From Phenylobacterium immobile (ATCC 35973) (GTDB taxonomy: Bacteria > Pseudomonadota > Alphaproteobacteria > Caulobacterales > Caulobacteraceae): a stretch of DNA of 64,000 bases. The position numbers and the translations under genes are program-made. Shown piece after piece: positions 1-11,169 of this stretch. The notes beneath the pieces are model-generated. The model did no database searches, was not told the origin of the DNA, and saw only the letters and a program-made list of their open reading frames with translations. Location: positions 62,001 to 126,000 of the forward strand of contig NZ_CVJQ01000001.1 in NCBI RefSeq assembly GCF_001375595.1. The letters are read 5' to 3'. Position 1 is the stretch's first letter. Each line of letters opens with the position of its first letter.

Positions 1-749
1 AAGCTCACCGGACGGTGCGGCGCGCCGAGCGCCACGGCGGTTGTGAAATAGTAGACAGCCTGGGCGGCGATCCGGGCGAAGTTGATCGAATTGACGCCGG
101 ACAGGTCCACGGCCTGGCGCAGATCGTCGTCGCGGAAGGCGTCCTTGACGATCGCCTGGCAGTCGTCGAAGTCGCCGGCCACGGCGACGCAGGCGATGTT
201 ATCCTCGACGGCCGCGGTCATGAACCTGCGCTGGACCTCGGAGATCCGCCCCTCGGGGAAAAGCGCCATGACCCGCACCGACTTGCGGCCGCGGAAGGCT
301 TCAACAGCAGCGCCGCCGGTGTCGCCAGATGTCGCACAGAGAATGGTCTGCGTGCGGCCCTGGCGTTGCAGGATGTGGTCGTAGAGCCGGGCCAGAATTT
401 GCATCGCCACGTCCTTGAAGGCGAGGCTGGGGCCGTGGAAGAGCTCGGCGATGAAAGCGTTCGGACCGATCTGCGTCAGCGGCACGACCGCCGGGTGGCG
501 GAAGGTGGCGTAGGCTTCCTCGCACATGGCCAGCATGTCGGCCGGGGCGACCTCGTCGCCGGCGAAGGCGCCCAGGACGACAGCGGCGACCTGCGCATAG
601 GGCCGACCGGCGAAGTTTGCGATCTCGTTGTGGGTGAAGACCGGCCAGGCCTGCGGGACATAGAGCCCGCCATCAGGGGCGAGACCCGCCAGAACGGCGT
701 CGACGAAGCCCACCGAGGGCGAACGGCCACGGGTGGAGACGTAGCGCAT
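1..749 (-). CDS. thrC: Threonine synthase, 3' end cut off by the window edge
   Basis: PLP enzyme that converts O-phosphohomoserine to threonine in the cytoplasm. About 249 N-terminal codons are visible. The start MRYVSTRG and the early GLAPDGGLYVP segment are typical of the family, and the PLP lysine lies in FHGPSLAFKDVAMQ (about K112). A CATSGDTGGAA phosphate-binding segment follows. The ATG is only 5 bases after the SURF1 stop, so the gene is probably the last of a ctaE-DUF983-SURF1-thrC transcript. Identification is firm; the C-terminal half lies outside the window. Confidence 0.95.
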   Translation of the reverse strand, partial: MRYVSTRGRSPSVGFVDAVLAGLAPDGGLYVPQAWPVFTHNEIANFAGRPYAQVAAVVLGAFAGDEVAPADMLAMCEEAYATFRHPAVVPLTQIGPNAFIAELFHGPSLAFKDVAMQILARLYDHILQRQGRTQTILCATSGDTGGAAVEAFRGRKSVRVMALFPEGRISEVQRRFMTAAVEDNIACVAVAGDFDDCQAIVKDAFRDDDLRQAVDLSGVNSINFARIAAQAVYYFTTAVALGAPHRPVS

Positions 750-754
750 GGACT

Positions 755-1471
755 TTAAGACTTCCGCCGACTGAAGAGGACGGCGGCATAGACGCCGACC
801 AGGGCCGCGGCAAGGCCGAACCAGGTGAGCGCGTACTCGAGGTGCCTGTTGGCGATCTCCGCCGGGATCGGCGCAGGCGTCAAGGCGGCGAAGCCCGGAT
901 TGGTCTCCGTTTCCGCGAACAGGAATACGGGCGCCGCCGGCGCCGGCGCCTTCAGGCTCTCAGCCATCGCCACGGTGTTGCGGGCGTACCAGCGGCCCCT
1001 GGCGATATCGTCAGGCGCGGCGAAGGGGCTGGGCTTGTCCGGCCGCCGCAGCACGCCGGTCACCGCGACGGGCGTGCGGTCGGCTGGATCGACGGGCGGA
1101 CGGGCCGAGACGGTGTCGGCGACGAAGCCGCGGTCGACCAGGATCGTCGGCATGGCCGCGACGCCCGTGGCGCAGGCTGAGATGAGACGCGAGCCGGCCT
1201 GACCGTCTCTGAGACCGTAAAGCTCCAGAAAGGGGGCAGCGCCGAGCCCGGGGCAGGTCGCCTGAACACGAACGAAGTCCATGTCGCCGCCCGTGGCCAG
1301 GACGGACGCCAGCGGTTGGGCGGGCACGGTCTGCAGGGCGGCGATCCGGGCGAGGAGCGCCTCCTTCCAAGCCAGCCGCTGGACCTGCCAGAAGCCCAGC
1401 GCGACCAGGATGGCGAAGGCGATCACGGTGGCGATCGTCAGCGCGACCGGCCGGCGGCGCGGTTCAGTCAT
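755..1471 (-). CDS. SURF1 family cytochrome oxidase assembly protein
   Basis: A 238-residue inner-membrane protein of the SURF1/Shy1 family, which helps insert heme a into subunit I of aa3 oxidase. The architecture is the standard one: an N-terminal transmembrane helix (about residues 9-27, with the family motif LGFWQVQRLAWKEALL), a large periplasmic domain, and a second helix near residues 205-228. The ATG overlaps the DUF983 stop by 8 bases, so the two are probably translationally coupled. The neighbouring ctaE and nearby ctaG support the role. Confidence 0.93.
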   Translation of the reverse strand: MTEPRRRPVALTIATVIAFAILVALGFWQVQRLAWKEALLARIAALQTVPAQPLASVLATGGDMDFVRVQATCPGLGAAPFLELYGLRDGQAGSRLISACATGVAAMPTILVDRGFVADTVSARPPVDPADRTPVAVTGVLRRPDKPSPFAAPDDIARGRWYARNTVAMAESLKAPAPAAPVFLFAETETNPGFAALTPAPIPAEIANRHLEYALTWFGLAAALVGVYAAVLFSRRKS

Positions 1472-1892
1472 CGCGGCGCGCCTCGGCGGCGTTGTTCATG
1501 AACTGGGCCGCCAGCATCACGCCCTTGAACGGCCGCAGGAGCGCCAAGCAGACCACAAGGGTCAGCGGCAGCCAGATCAGGAGCGTCGCCCAGACCGGCG
1601 GATGGACGGTGAATTCGGTGAAAAGCGCGCCGAACGCGCCGAAGAAGCCGCCGATCAGGATCACGAAGATCGCCGGGCCATCCCCAGAATCGGCCTTCGC
1701 CAGATCATAGGCGCAGGCCTCGCAGGCCGGTGCGACGGTAAGGAAGCCGGCGAACAGCCGGCCTCCCCCGCAGTTTGGACAGCGCCCGATAAGCCCCCGC
1801 AGCAGGGGGTTCGCCGGGAAAGGCGGGCGGATTGTCAGTGGCCGCCCGCGCCGCCGAAGATCACGTAGATGAAGGCGAAGAGGAACAGCCAC
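1464..1892 (-). CDS. DUF983 domain membrane protein of the cox locus
   Basis: Small membrane protein with the DUF983 signature: a zinc-ribbon-like [12 protein letters not shown], a second Cys pair (ACEACAYD), then two transmembrane helices. Family members sit beside SURF1 and oxidase subunit III in many alphaproteobacteria; their biochemical role is unknown to me. The start is unsure. A GTG at 1892 gives 142 residues but overlaps ctaE by 58 bases with no clear ribosome site. A CTG at 1838 would overlap the ctaE stop as CTGA and give 124 residues, closer to the usual short N-terminus. Confidence 0.85.
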   Translation of the reverse strand: MAVPLRLHLRDLRRRGRPLTIRPPFPANPLLRGLIGRCPNCGGGRLFAGFLTVAPACEACAYDLAKADSGDGPAIFVILIGGFFGAFGALFTEFTVHPPVWATLLIWLPLTLVVCLALLRPFKGVMLAAQFMNNAAEARRDD

Positions 1893-2710
1893 ACCACGTC
1901 GACGAAGTGCCAGTACCAGGCGGCCGCTTCGAAACCGAAGTGCTGCTTGGGCGTCATGCCCTTGCCCATCAGGCGCAGCAGGCAGATCGCCAGGAAGATG
2001 GTGCCGATCAGCACGTGGAAGCCGTGGAAGCCGGTCGCCATGAAGAAGGACGAGCCGTAGAGGCCGGAGTTCTCCGCGCCCTCGCCGCCGAAGAAGTACT
2101 TATGCTCGAGGATGTGGTGGTACTCGTAGGCCTGCACGCAGGTGAAGACGGCGCCCAGAATCACGGTGAGGATCAGGCCGATCTTGGCGGACCTGCGGTC
2201 GCCTTGCTGCAGCGCGTGGTGCGCCCAGGTCACGGTGGTGCCTGAGAGCAGCAGGATCAGGGTGTTGACCAAAGGCAGGTTCCAGGCCGGGACCAGTTCG
2301 ACGCCATGCGGCGGCCAGGTTGCCCAGGCCAGCCGGACTTCTTCGATCGAGGAGAGCGTCCGATGGTGCTGGAACAGCGCCATCTCGAAGAAGACCCAGA
2401 ACCAGGCCACGAAGAACATGACTTCCGAGGCGATGAACAGAATCATGCCGTAGCGGAGGCCGATGGAAACCACCGGGGTGTGATCACCCTGGTTGGCTTC
2501 CTTGGTCACATCACGCCACCAGCCAAACATGGTGTAGAGCACGCCGGCGAGGCCGAGCAGGAAGACCCACAGCGTATGCTGAGGCAGGCCGAACAGGCCC
2601 TTCATCCACACCACGCCGCCGATCGCCATGACAGTGGCGAAGAACGAGCCGGCTAGCGGCCAGGGGCTCGGATTGACCAGGTGGTAGTCATGTTTGACGC
2701 CTGCGGCCAT
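1835..2710 (-). CDS. ctaE: Cytochrome c oxidase subunit III
   Basis: A 291-residue integral membrane subunit of the aa3-type terminal oxidase. It starts [19 protein letters not shown] and keeps the seven-helix pattern of the family, with conserved segments such as [13 protein letters not shown] and the C-terminal [17 protein letters not shown]. Length is normal. It is separated from the upstream CsgG-like gene by a strong hairpin at 2854-2885, so it probably has its own promoter in 2711-2853. It heads a run with DUF983, SURF1 and thrC. Confidence 0.97.
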   Translation of the reverse strand: MAAGVKHDYHLVNPSPWPLAGSFFATVMAIGGVVWMKGLFGLPQHTLWVFLLGLAGVLYTMFGWWRDVTKEANQGDHTPVVSIGLRYGMILFIASEVMFFVAWFWVFFEMALFQHHRTLSSIEEVRLAWATWPPHGVELVPAWNLPLVNTLILLLSGTTVTWAHHALQQGDRRSAKIGLILTVILGAVFTCVQAYEYHHILEHKYFFGGEGAENSGLYGSSFFMATGFHGFHVLIGTIFLAICLLRLMGKGMTPKQHFGFEAAAWYWHFVDVVWLFLFAFIYVIFGGAGGH

Positions 2711-2853
2711 TTCAGTCGTAACCCCTCAACTATCCCCACAACGGACGCGCGCCCGCAGGGGCGGCTGCGTCCAAGTTTGGGTGACGCTATAGCCCCGGGG
2801 CGGGTCCCCCGCCAAGTGGGAATGGGCGCTTGCGGCCCCGTCCGGACAAAGAA

Positions 2854-2885
2854 CCGCCGGCGGACCCGCAAAGGTCCGCCGGCGG
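2854..2885 (-). terminator. Rho-independent terminator after the CsgG-like gene
   Basis: Perfect inverted repeat: 13-base arms CCGCCGGCGGACC (2854-2866) and GGTCCGCCGGCGG (2873-2885) around a 6-base loop. On the minus strand it lies 26 bases past the stop at 2912 and is followed by a short T-rich stretch (GGTTCTTTG). It separates the CsgG-like gene from ctaE. Confidence 0.75.
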
Positions 2886-2911
2886 CTGGATTTCCGGCGT
2901 GGGCGGTCAGC

Positions 2912-3877
2912 TCAGCGCGGGCTGATCAAGGCCGAGGAGACCCAGCCGCGGTTGCCATTCTCGTCGTCGGCTTCCCACCAGATGCCGTTGCGCTGGCCGG
3001 TCGGATAGACGGCGTCGCCCGGGTTGAAGGTGCGGACCTGCTTGGCCGTCGGCGCCGGCGAGGCGCGCATGACGACGATCTGCGTCGCCTTGTAGGCCTG
3101 GATGCCGGCGTTCTGCGAGGCCTCGGCACCGGTCGGCGCGTTGCGTTGAAGATAGCCCACCAGGTCGATGAAGGCGTTGAAATAGGCCGCGGTGATGACC
3201 TTGCCGATTTCGGTGTTGGAATAGCCGCCGCCGGCGGCCGCGCCGAATCCGCCGGCGCCGTAGCCGCCGCCGCCGACGCCGAAGGAGATGTCGGTCTTCT
3301 TGGCCACGCCTTCAGCGACATAGAGTTGCTCGGTGGTGCGAGCGTCGACGAGGGTGATCAGGGCCTGGGCCTCAGCCTTCTTGGTGGAGAGGCCGCCGGC
3401 CAGGGCGCCGAAGCCGCCCAGGCGCGAACCGAGGGCGCCGGCCACGGCGCCCAAGGCGTTCCCGCCGGAGTTGGAATTGGAGTTGGCGATGTCGGGGACG
3501 ATGAAGAAGTCTGCGCCGGCGATCTGGCCGCCGCCAATGTTGGAGCCCCGGCGCAGGCCGCCGGAGGAGGCCAGATCCTGCTCCTGGTTGCGCATCGCCA
3601 GGCCGGCGTTGCGATCGACGATGCGCAGGCAGCCCGAGCGGGCGGCGAACAGCTTCAGCAGGGCTTCTGGATTGGAGAGGCCAAGCTCGGTCCACCAGCG
3701 GTTTTCCGGCTCCTGCACGGCGGCGCGGCCCAGGGGCCGGTCGCAGCGCGGCAGTTCCGGCGTGGCGGCGTTCTTCGGCGGCTTCTTGTCCATCCCGTAC
3801 TGGGCGGCGGCCGGCTGGGCCGCGAGCAGGAGGGTCGCCACGCCCATGGCGGCGCCGAGGAACTTATTGATGCGCAT
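2912..3877 (-). CDS. Secreted CsgG-like protein with C-terminal SH3 domain
   Basis: A 321-residue exported protein. The ATG at 3877 is chosen because GGGAGG stands 5 bases upstream; an earlier ATG at 3934 has no such site. Residues 1-26 form a signal peptide ending AQPAAAQ, without a lipobox cysteine. The middle resembles the CsgG/HfaB curli-secretin family: a DRNAG segment, a Gly-rich loop, ALITLVDARTTEQL and a late ITAAYFNAFIDLVGYL helix. The last 45 residues look like a bacterial SH3 domain (PGDAVYPTG, GNRGWV). CsgG proteins are normally lipoproteins, so the lack of a lipobox and the SH3 tail are unusual. Function unknown; assignment moderate. Confidence 0.7.
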   Translation of the reverse strand: MRINKFLGAAMGVATLLLAAQPAAAQYGMDKKPPKNAATPELPRCDRPLGRAAVQEPENRWWTELGLSNPEALLKLFAARSGCLRIVDRNAGLAMRNQEQDLASSGGLRRGSNIGGGQIAGADFFIVPDIANSNSNSGGNALGAVAGALGSRLGGFGALAGGLSTKKAEAQALITLVDARTTEQLYVAEGVAKKTDISFGVGGGGYGAGGFGAAAGGGYSNTEIGKVITAAYFNAFIDLVGYLQRNAPTGAEASQNAGIQAYKATQIVVMRASPAPTAKQVRTFNPGDAVYPTGQRNGIWWEADDENGNRGWVSSALISPR

Positions 3878-3948
3878 GTATGCCTCCCAGAATCCGACGC
3901 GCACGCTACGCGGCGGCGCCGTCACGTTCAACATTTGAAGATGAAGCT

Positions 3949-4566
3949 TCAGTCCGCCGGGGTGGCGAGCGGTTTGCCGGGGTGTGGGACGGCCGGGGCG
4001 GGAGCATCGACGGACCGGAAGAAGGTGTAGGAGAGCGTCACCTCGCTCTTGCCCTGGGTCTCGAAGTCATCGGCGTATTTCGGGTCGATGAAGTAGAGCA
4101 CGGGCATGTCCACGCTCTGGCGCGCGCCGATTGTCTGGTCGGAGAAGCAGAAGCATTCGAGCTTCTGGAAATAGGCGCCGGCCTGTTCGGGCACGACGTT
4201 GAAGATCGCCCGGCCCGTCACCGGCTGGTCGGAATTGTTCGTCACCCGGAAGAGCGCGAGCTTGGTCTCGCCCAGCTTGACCGCCTGGGTCGTCTGCTCG
4301 GCGGTGAAGGCCCACGGCAGGTCGCGCGTGTTGACGTCGAAGCGGACGGTGACGGCCCGGTCGGCGACCGTCGTCGGCGCGGCGCTGGCCTTTCGCACCG
4401 TGCCGTCAAACCCCGTGGCCTGGCAGAAGGCGCGGTAGAGCGGCACGGAGGCGTAGGCCGCGCCGACCATAGCGAGGAAGCCTACGACGCAGACCGCGCC
4501 GAGCTTGCGATTGCGCCTGGCGGTCGCCGCCAGGGGGTCGGGTTCAGAAATGGGGGGCTGCGACAC
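3949..4566 (-). CDS. ctaG: Cytochrome c oxidase assembly protein CtaG (Cox11)
   Basis: A 205-residue membrane-anchored copper chaperone that delivers copper to the CuB site of oxidase subunit I. One transmembrane helix (about residues 24-42) is followed by a periplasmic domain. The copper-binding Cys pair sits in LECFCFSDQTI and a further conserved Cys in YRAFCQATGFDG. The start is a GTG at 4566 that overlaps the end of the small CoxF-like gene by 23 bases, in line with the compact ctaB-coxF-ctaG run. Confidence 0.96.
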   Translation of the reverse strand: MSQPPISEPDPLAATARRNRKLGAVCVVGFLAMVGAAYASVPLYRAFCQATGFDGTVRKASAAPTTVADRAVTVRFDVNTRDLPWAFTAEQTTQAVKLGETKLALFRVTNNSDQPVTGRAIFNVVPEQAGAYFQKLECFCFSDQTIGARQSVDMPVLYFIDPKYADDFETQGKSEVTLSYTFFRSVDAPAPAVPHPGKPLATPAD

Positions 4567-4699
4567 CGCTGGCGCCCATCTTCAGTACAGTGACCACAAA
4601 GACCAGGATGACGAAGACACCCAGGCCGAGAGCGATGGCGATGTTTCGGCCACGGCGTGCTTTCGCGAAGGCCTCGGGTTCATGTGTCGGGTCGCTCAT
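4544..4699 (-). CDS. CoxF-like small cytochrome oxidase assembly protein
   Basis: A 51-residue protein too short for most gene finders. It begins MSDPTHEPEAFAKARRGRNI, has one transmembrane helix (IAIALGLGVFVILVFVVTVL) and ends GVAAPHF. A small basic-then-helical protein of this kind lies between ctaB and ctaG in many alphaproteobacterial oxidase operons and is called CoxF or small assembly protein. Position and layout match that family exactly. The stop overlaps the GTG of ctaG. Confidence 0.8.
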   Translation of the reverse strand: MSDPTHEPEAFAKARRGRNIAIALGLGVFVILVFVVTVLKMGASGVAAPHF

Positions 4700-4726
4700 G
4701 GCGGCTTCCTACTCCTTCGGCGGGGG

Positions 4727-5707
4727 TCAGACCAGCGTGGCGAAGACTTTTGCGCCCGCCAGCTGTTCGCCCAGCAGGGTGGCGAACAGCAGGGTGAGAT
4801 AGAGGATCGAGAAGGCGAACAGGTTGCGCGCGTCCTTGGCCCCGGCGCGGACGTCATAGAGGCCGTCGTCGTTGCGCTCGCCGGTCTGCTCGCCGGCCTT
4901 GCTGCGGAACAGGCGGAAGGCCAGCAGCAGGAAGACCGCTGCGCCGAAGCTCGCGACCGCCAGGTAGGCCAGACCGCCCAGGCCAGTGAAGGCCGGCGCG
5001 ATGCAGAGCGGGCAGAACAGCAGGGAATAGATCAGGATCTGCCGGCGGGTGTAGGGGGCGCCGCGCACGACGGGCAGCATCGGCACCCCGGCCTTCTTGT
5101 AGTCCTCGCTGGTGTAGAGCGAGAGCGCCCAGAAGTGCGGCGGGGTCCACATGAAGATGATGGCGCACAGCAGCCAGGCGTTCAGGGGCGTCGTTCCCGA
5201 AGCCGCCGCCCAGCCGATGACCGGAGGCAACGCGCCAGCCAGGCCGCCGATCACGATGTTCTGCGCCGTCGAGCGCTTCAGCCAGATCGTGTAGACGACG
5301 CCGTAGAAGAAGATGGTGAAAGCAAGCAGGCCGGCCGCCAGCCAGTTCAGCGCCATGCCCATCAGCATCACCGAGAACAACGACAGCACGACGCCCAGCG
5401 CCAGCGAGTCTGCGCCCTGAACCCGGCCGGCGGCGACCGGCCGCGAGCGGGTGCGGCGCATCTGCCGGTCGATGTCGGCGTCGTACCACATGTTCAGCGC
5501 GGCCGAGGCGCCTGCGCCCACGGCGATGCAGAGGATGGCGATGGCGCCGAGGATCGGATTGATCGGCGTCCTCGCGCAGACCAGGCCCGTGAGGCCGGTG
5601 AAGATCACCAGCGACATGACGCGCGGCTTCATCAGCTGCAGGAAATCCTGCCAGCGGGCGGGGGCGACGACGTCAGGGGCGGTCTCGAGGGCAGGGGTCA
5701 TGCTCAC
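4727..5707 (-). CDS. ctaB: Protoheme IX farnesyltransferase (heme O synthase)
   Basis: UbiA-family prenyltransferase that adds a farnesyl group to heme b to make heme O, the precursor of the heme a used by this oxidase. About 326 residues with nine predicted helices. The first Asp-rich motif is NMWYDADIDRQMRRTRSRP; the second region is HFWALSLYTSEDYKKAG. Of three clustered start codons, GTG at 5707 is chosen because AAGGAG lies 7 bases before it; ATGs at 5713 (1 base from it) and 5701 (13 bases) are alternatives. A terminator at 5771-5800 separates it from ctaD. Confidence 0.95.
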   Translation of the reverse strand: MSMTPALETAPDVVAPARWQDFLQLMKPRVMSLVIFTGLTGLVCARTPINPILGAIAILCIAVGAGASAALNMWYDADIDRQMRRTRSRPVAAGRVQGADSLALGVVLSLFSVMLMGMALNWLAAGLLAFTIFFYGVVYTIWLKRSTAQNIVIGGLAGALPPVIGWAAASGTTPLNAWLLCAIIFMWTPPHFWALSLYTSEDYKKAGVPMLPVVRGAPYTRRQILIYSLLFCPLCIAPAFTGLGGLAYLAVASFGAAVFLLLAFRLFRSKAGEQTGERNDDGLYDVRAGAKDARNLFAFSILYLTLLFATLLGEQLAGAKVFATLV

Positions 5708-5770
5708 CAGCATACTCCTTTGAGCCGGACGTGGCGGAAGTTCGCGGCCAAGCTCGATTTCCAAAAGGAT

Positions 5771-5800
5771 GGGGGCGCGGACTGATCAGCCCGCGCCCCC
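5771..5800 (-). terminator. Rho-independent terminator after ctaD
   Basis: Ten-base perfect arms GGGGGCGCGG and CCGCGCCCCC enclose a 10-base loop that holds its own CTGATCAG palindrome. On the minus strand the hairpin starts 43 bases after the ctaD stop and runs into ATCCTTTTGG. It should end or attenuate the ctaC-ctaD transcript before ctaB. Confidence 0.75.
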
Positions 5801-5842
5801 TTGCTCGTCTTGCGGTCGGCGTCCTCGCGGTCGCCTGCCGCC

Positions 5843-8514
<2,672 letters not shown>

Positions 8515-8771
8515 GTCCCCTCGGTCTGGTTGGCCGGCCGCGTCTCGCGAAACTTACGATCGCCCCCGCCGACTGCATATGAAGGACGAAAGCTGGACGC
8601 CTACGCCTGACCCTGCCCTTCAGCGCGCGTGCATACGCGCAACCTGAAAGCTTGCCAAGGCGCTTGCAGGGGCTGGGAGGCCATTGCCCTCATGCCGCCT
8701 CCTGCCGCATTTCATTCGCTCAAACCGCGATCACTCGCCACCTGCGAGCGGCTCGCAAGCTGGAGGGGCCC

Positions 8772-9119
8772 ATGCGCCTGACCACCGACGACGAGGAGGC
8801 CATTCGTGCGGAATTCCGCAAGGCGGTGAACATGAGCGCCGCCGAGATCAAGGGGTGGCTGACCACCGACGAGAGCAAGAAGGTCGGCATGACGCGCCGC
8901 GGCGAGACCGAGTCCGTGGGACGGCAATCCGCCCGCAGGATCATCGCCATCCTGGACAAGACCGTCCCGGAGTTCGAGGACGTGGACTACGCCCACATGA
9001 GAAAGGTCGTCGGCTATTGCCGCCGCCATCTGGCGCAGCGGCCGGCTGGGGAGACTCGCGACACCCGCTGGCGCTGGTCGCTCATGAACTGGGGACACGA
9101 CCCGCTGAAACGCGACTGA
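8772..9119 (+). CDS. DUF3140 domain protein
   Basis: A 115-residue soluble protein that fits the DUF3140 family, including the block MSAAEIKGWLTTDESKKVG and a C-terminal RWRWSLMNWGHDP. The ATG is preceded by GGAGGGG; a longer reading from 8652 lacks this and is less likely. Family function is unknown; related proteins are often called DNA-binding without evidence I know of. It is transcribed away from ctaC, and its 3' end faces the next gene 10 bases away. Confidence 0.8.
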   Translation: MRLTTDDEEAIRAEFRKAVNMSAAEIKGWLTTDESKKVGMTRRGETESVGRQSARRIIAILDKTVPEFEDVDYAHMRKVVGYCRRHLAQRPAGETRDTRWRWSLMNWGHDPLKRD

Positions 9120-9129
9120 ACGGCGGACT

Positions 9130-9576
9130 TCAGAGACGGGCGCGCACGTCGGCGGCCGCCGCCTCCGCGCCCTCGACCAGCAGGAAGCCGGGAACCCGCC
9201 ATTTGGCGCCATTGCGGATGGAGAGCTCGAAGAAGGGCTGCGGGAACGGCGGGAGCTTCGCCGCACCGACGGCCTCGATTTCGGAGAGCGCGAAGCTGCG
9301 CACCCAGGGGGCGACGAAGATCAGTCGGCCGCCCTCTATATAAAGTCCGCGAAAATCGTGAAGGAAGCCCGAGGCGCCCAGCCCCGCCCAGGCGCGCAAC
9401 AGGCGCGCCGAGACGATCCAAACCACGATGAAGCCGATCAGGAACAGGCTGAGGGCGCCTGACAGCCCCATGGCCACGAACTGCGCCGTAAACAGGGCCA
9501 GCACGCCGAAGTAAGCTAAGCCCGCGACCACCAGCAGCGCAGCGGGGGCGGACTTCAGTTTTGAGATGGTCGTCAT
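9130..9576 (-). CDS. Two-helix membrane protein with PH-like domain
   Basis: A 148-residue protein I do not recognise by name. Two transmembrane helices (about residues 10-32 and 37-58) are followed by a soluble domain with alternating strands (GLYIEGGRLIFVAPWVRSF, PFFELSIRNGAKWRVPGF), reminiscent of bacterial PH-like domains. It stands divergent from tldD with 56 bases between the starts and may share a promoter region with it. Function unknown. Confidence 0.65.
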   Translation of the reverse strand: MTTISKLKSAPAALLVVAGLAYFGVLALFTAQFVAMGLSGALSLFLIGFIVVWIVSARLLRAWAGLGASGFLHDFRGLYIEGGRLIFVAPWVRSFALSEIEAVGAAKLPPFPQPFFELSIRNGAKWRVPGFLLVEGAEAAAADVRARL

Positions 9577-9632
9577 GGGTTTCCATTAAGCGCGCAGGTG
9601 ACGGACGCGCGGCTTCTTCCTATCTTGCAGGG

Positions 9633-11078
9633 ATGAACGCCATCTCGCCCGCCCAATCTACCCTAGAATCCGGCATCCTCGAATCCTGCGGGGTCGACTC
9701 CGCCCGCGCCCGCGACATCCTGGGCGAAGCCCTCGCCGGCGCCGATGACGGCGAACTGTTCATCGAACGCTCCGAGAGCGAATCCTTCGTCTTCGACGAC
9801 GGCCGGCTGAAATCCGCCGCCTATGACGCGACCGAGGGCTTTGGCCTGAGGGTGGTGGCGGGAGAGACCGCCGGCTACGCCCACTCGGGGGAAATCTCGG
9901 AGGCGGCCCTGAAGCGGGCCGCCAGTTCCGCGGTCCTGGCCAAGCGTGGCTATTCAGGCGTCGCCGCCGAAGGCCCGCGCGCCACCAACACCCGGCTCTA
10001 CGGCGAGGATGATCCGCTGGCCTCGCCAGGTTTCTCCGACAAGGTCGCTCTGCTCCAGGAGATCGACGCGTGGGCCCGCGCCCGCGATCCGCGGATCGTC
10101 CAGGTGATGGCCTCCTTGGCCGGCGAGCGGCGGATCGTCGAGATTCTGCGCGCCGACGGCCGATTGATCCGCGATGTCCGCCCCCTCGCGCGCATCAATG
10201 TTCAGCTCACGGTCGAACGCGATGGCCGCCGCGAGAATGGGTACACGGGCTCCGGGGGCCGCGCCGGCTTTGAAGCCTGGATCACTGAAGACAACTGGAA
10301 GGACGCGGTCGAGGAATCGCTCCGCCAGGCGCTGGTGAACCTTGAGGCCGTGCCCTGCCCGGCCGGCGAGATGGACGTGGTGATCGGCCCCGGCTGGAAC
10401 GGCGTGTTGCTGCACGAAGCCGTCGGCCATGGCCTGGAGGGCGACTTCAACCGCAAGGGCACCTCGGCCTTCTCCGGCCGCATCGGCGAACGGGTGGCCG
10501 CCCCCGGTGTCACCGTCTTTGACGACGGCGCGATCGCTGGCCGCCGCGGTTCGCTGACCGTCGACGACGAAGGCACGCCGACCGAGCGCACCGTCCTCAT
10601 CGAGGACGGCATCCTCGTCGGCTATATGCACGATCGGATGAGCGCGCGCCTGATGGGCCTGGCCCCCACGGGCAACGGCCGCCGCCAATCCTATGCGCAC
10701 ATGCCCATGCCGCGGATGACCAACACCGGCATGCTGGGCGGCGACGTTCCCCGCGCCGAGATGATCGCTTCGACCAAGCACGGCCTCTATTGCGCCAGCT
10801 TCGGCGGCGGCCAGGTGGACATCACCAACGGTAAGTTCGTCTTCCAGTGCACCGAGGCCTACCTCATTGAGGATGGCAAGGTGACGACACCGGTGAAGGG
10901 TGCGACCCTGATCGGCGACGGCCCCACGGCGCTGACTCGCGTCACCATGATCGGCGACGACTTCTGCTTCGATCCCGGCATCGGCGTCTGCGGCAAGTCC
11001 GGCCAGGGCGTGCCGGTGGGCGTCGGCCAGCCGTCGCTGAAGCTGACCGGCCTGACGGTGGGCGGCACGAGCCTCTAA
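9633..11078 (+). CDS. tldD: Metalloprotease TldD
   Basis: A 481-residue subunit of the TldD/TldE zinc protease, which degrades unfolded peptides and matures some modified peptides. The active-site helix is VLLHEAVGHGLEGDFN, containing the HExxxH zinc ligands. The C-terminal Gly-rich block (CASFGGGQVDITNGKFVFQC) is also typical. ATG at 9633 (MNAISPAQ) is chosen by length; an upstream in-frame start at 9561 would overlap the divergent gene. The partner tldE is not in the window. Confidence 0.95.
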   Translation: MNAISPAQSTLESGILESCGVDSARARDILGEALAGADDGELFIERSESESFVFDDGRLKSAAYDATEGFGLRVVAGETAGYAHSGEISEAALKRAASSAVLAKRGYSGVAAEGPRATNTRLYGEDDPLASPGFSDKVALLQEIDAWARARDPRIVQVMASLAGERRIVEILRADGRLIRDVRPLARINVQLTVERDGRRENGYTGSGGRAGFEAWITEDNWKDAVEESLRQALVNLEAVPCPAGEMDVVIGPGWNGVLLHEAVGHGLEGDFNRKGTSAFSGRIGERVAAPGVTVFDDGAIAGRRGSLTVDDEGTPTERTVLIEDGILVGYMHDRMSARLMGLAPTGNGRRQSYAHMPMPRMTNTGMLGGDVPRAEMIASTKHGLYCASFGGGQVDITNGKFVFQCTEAYLIEDGKVTTPVKGATLIGDGPTALTRVTMIGDDFCFDPGIGVCGKSGQGVPVGVGQPSLKLTGLTVGGTSL

Positions 11079-11169
11079 AGGGGCCAAGCGGGCGGTGATT
11101 TAATCAAGCTTACCGGCTTGTAACTGGCGTATCGGCGGTCTCTCGCGCACCCCTGGCGGCGGGAGACTG

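Noticed and set aside
15..758. A 247-codon plus-strand frame at the window start
   Set aside because: It is the shadow of threonine synthase, whose minus-strand product shows the PLP lysine motif and the normal N-terminus.
2681..4030. A 449-codon open frame on the plus strand opposite the CsgG-like gene, and similar long frames such as 4505-5785, 13200-14375 and 14862-16070
   Set aside because: These are antisense shadows of real genes, common at this GC content. They read as Arg/Gly/Ala-rich sequence with no family resemblance, while the opposite strand carries clear conserved proteins.
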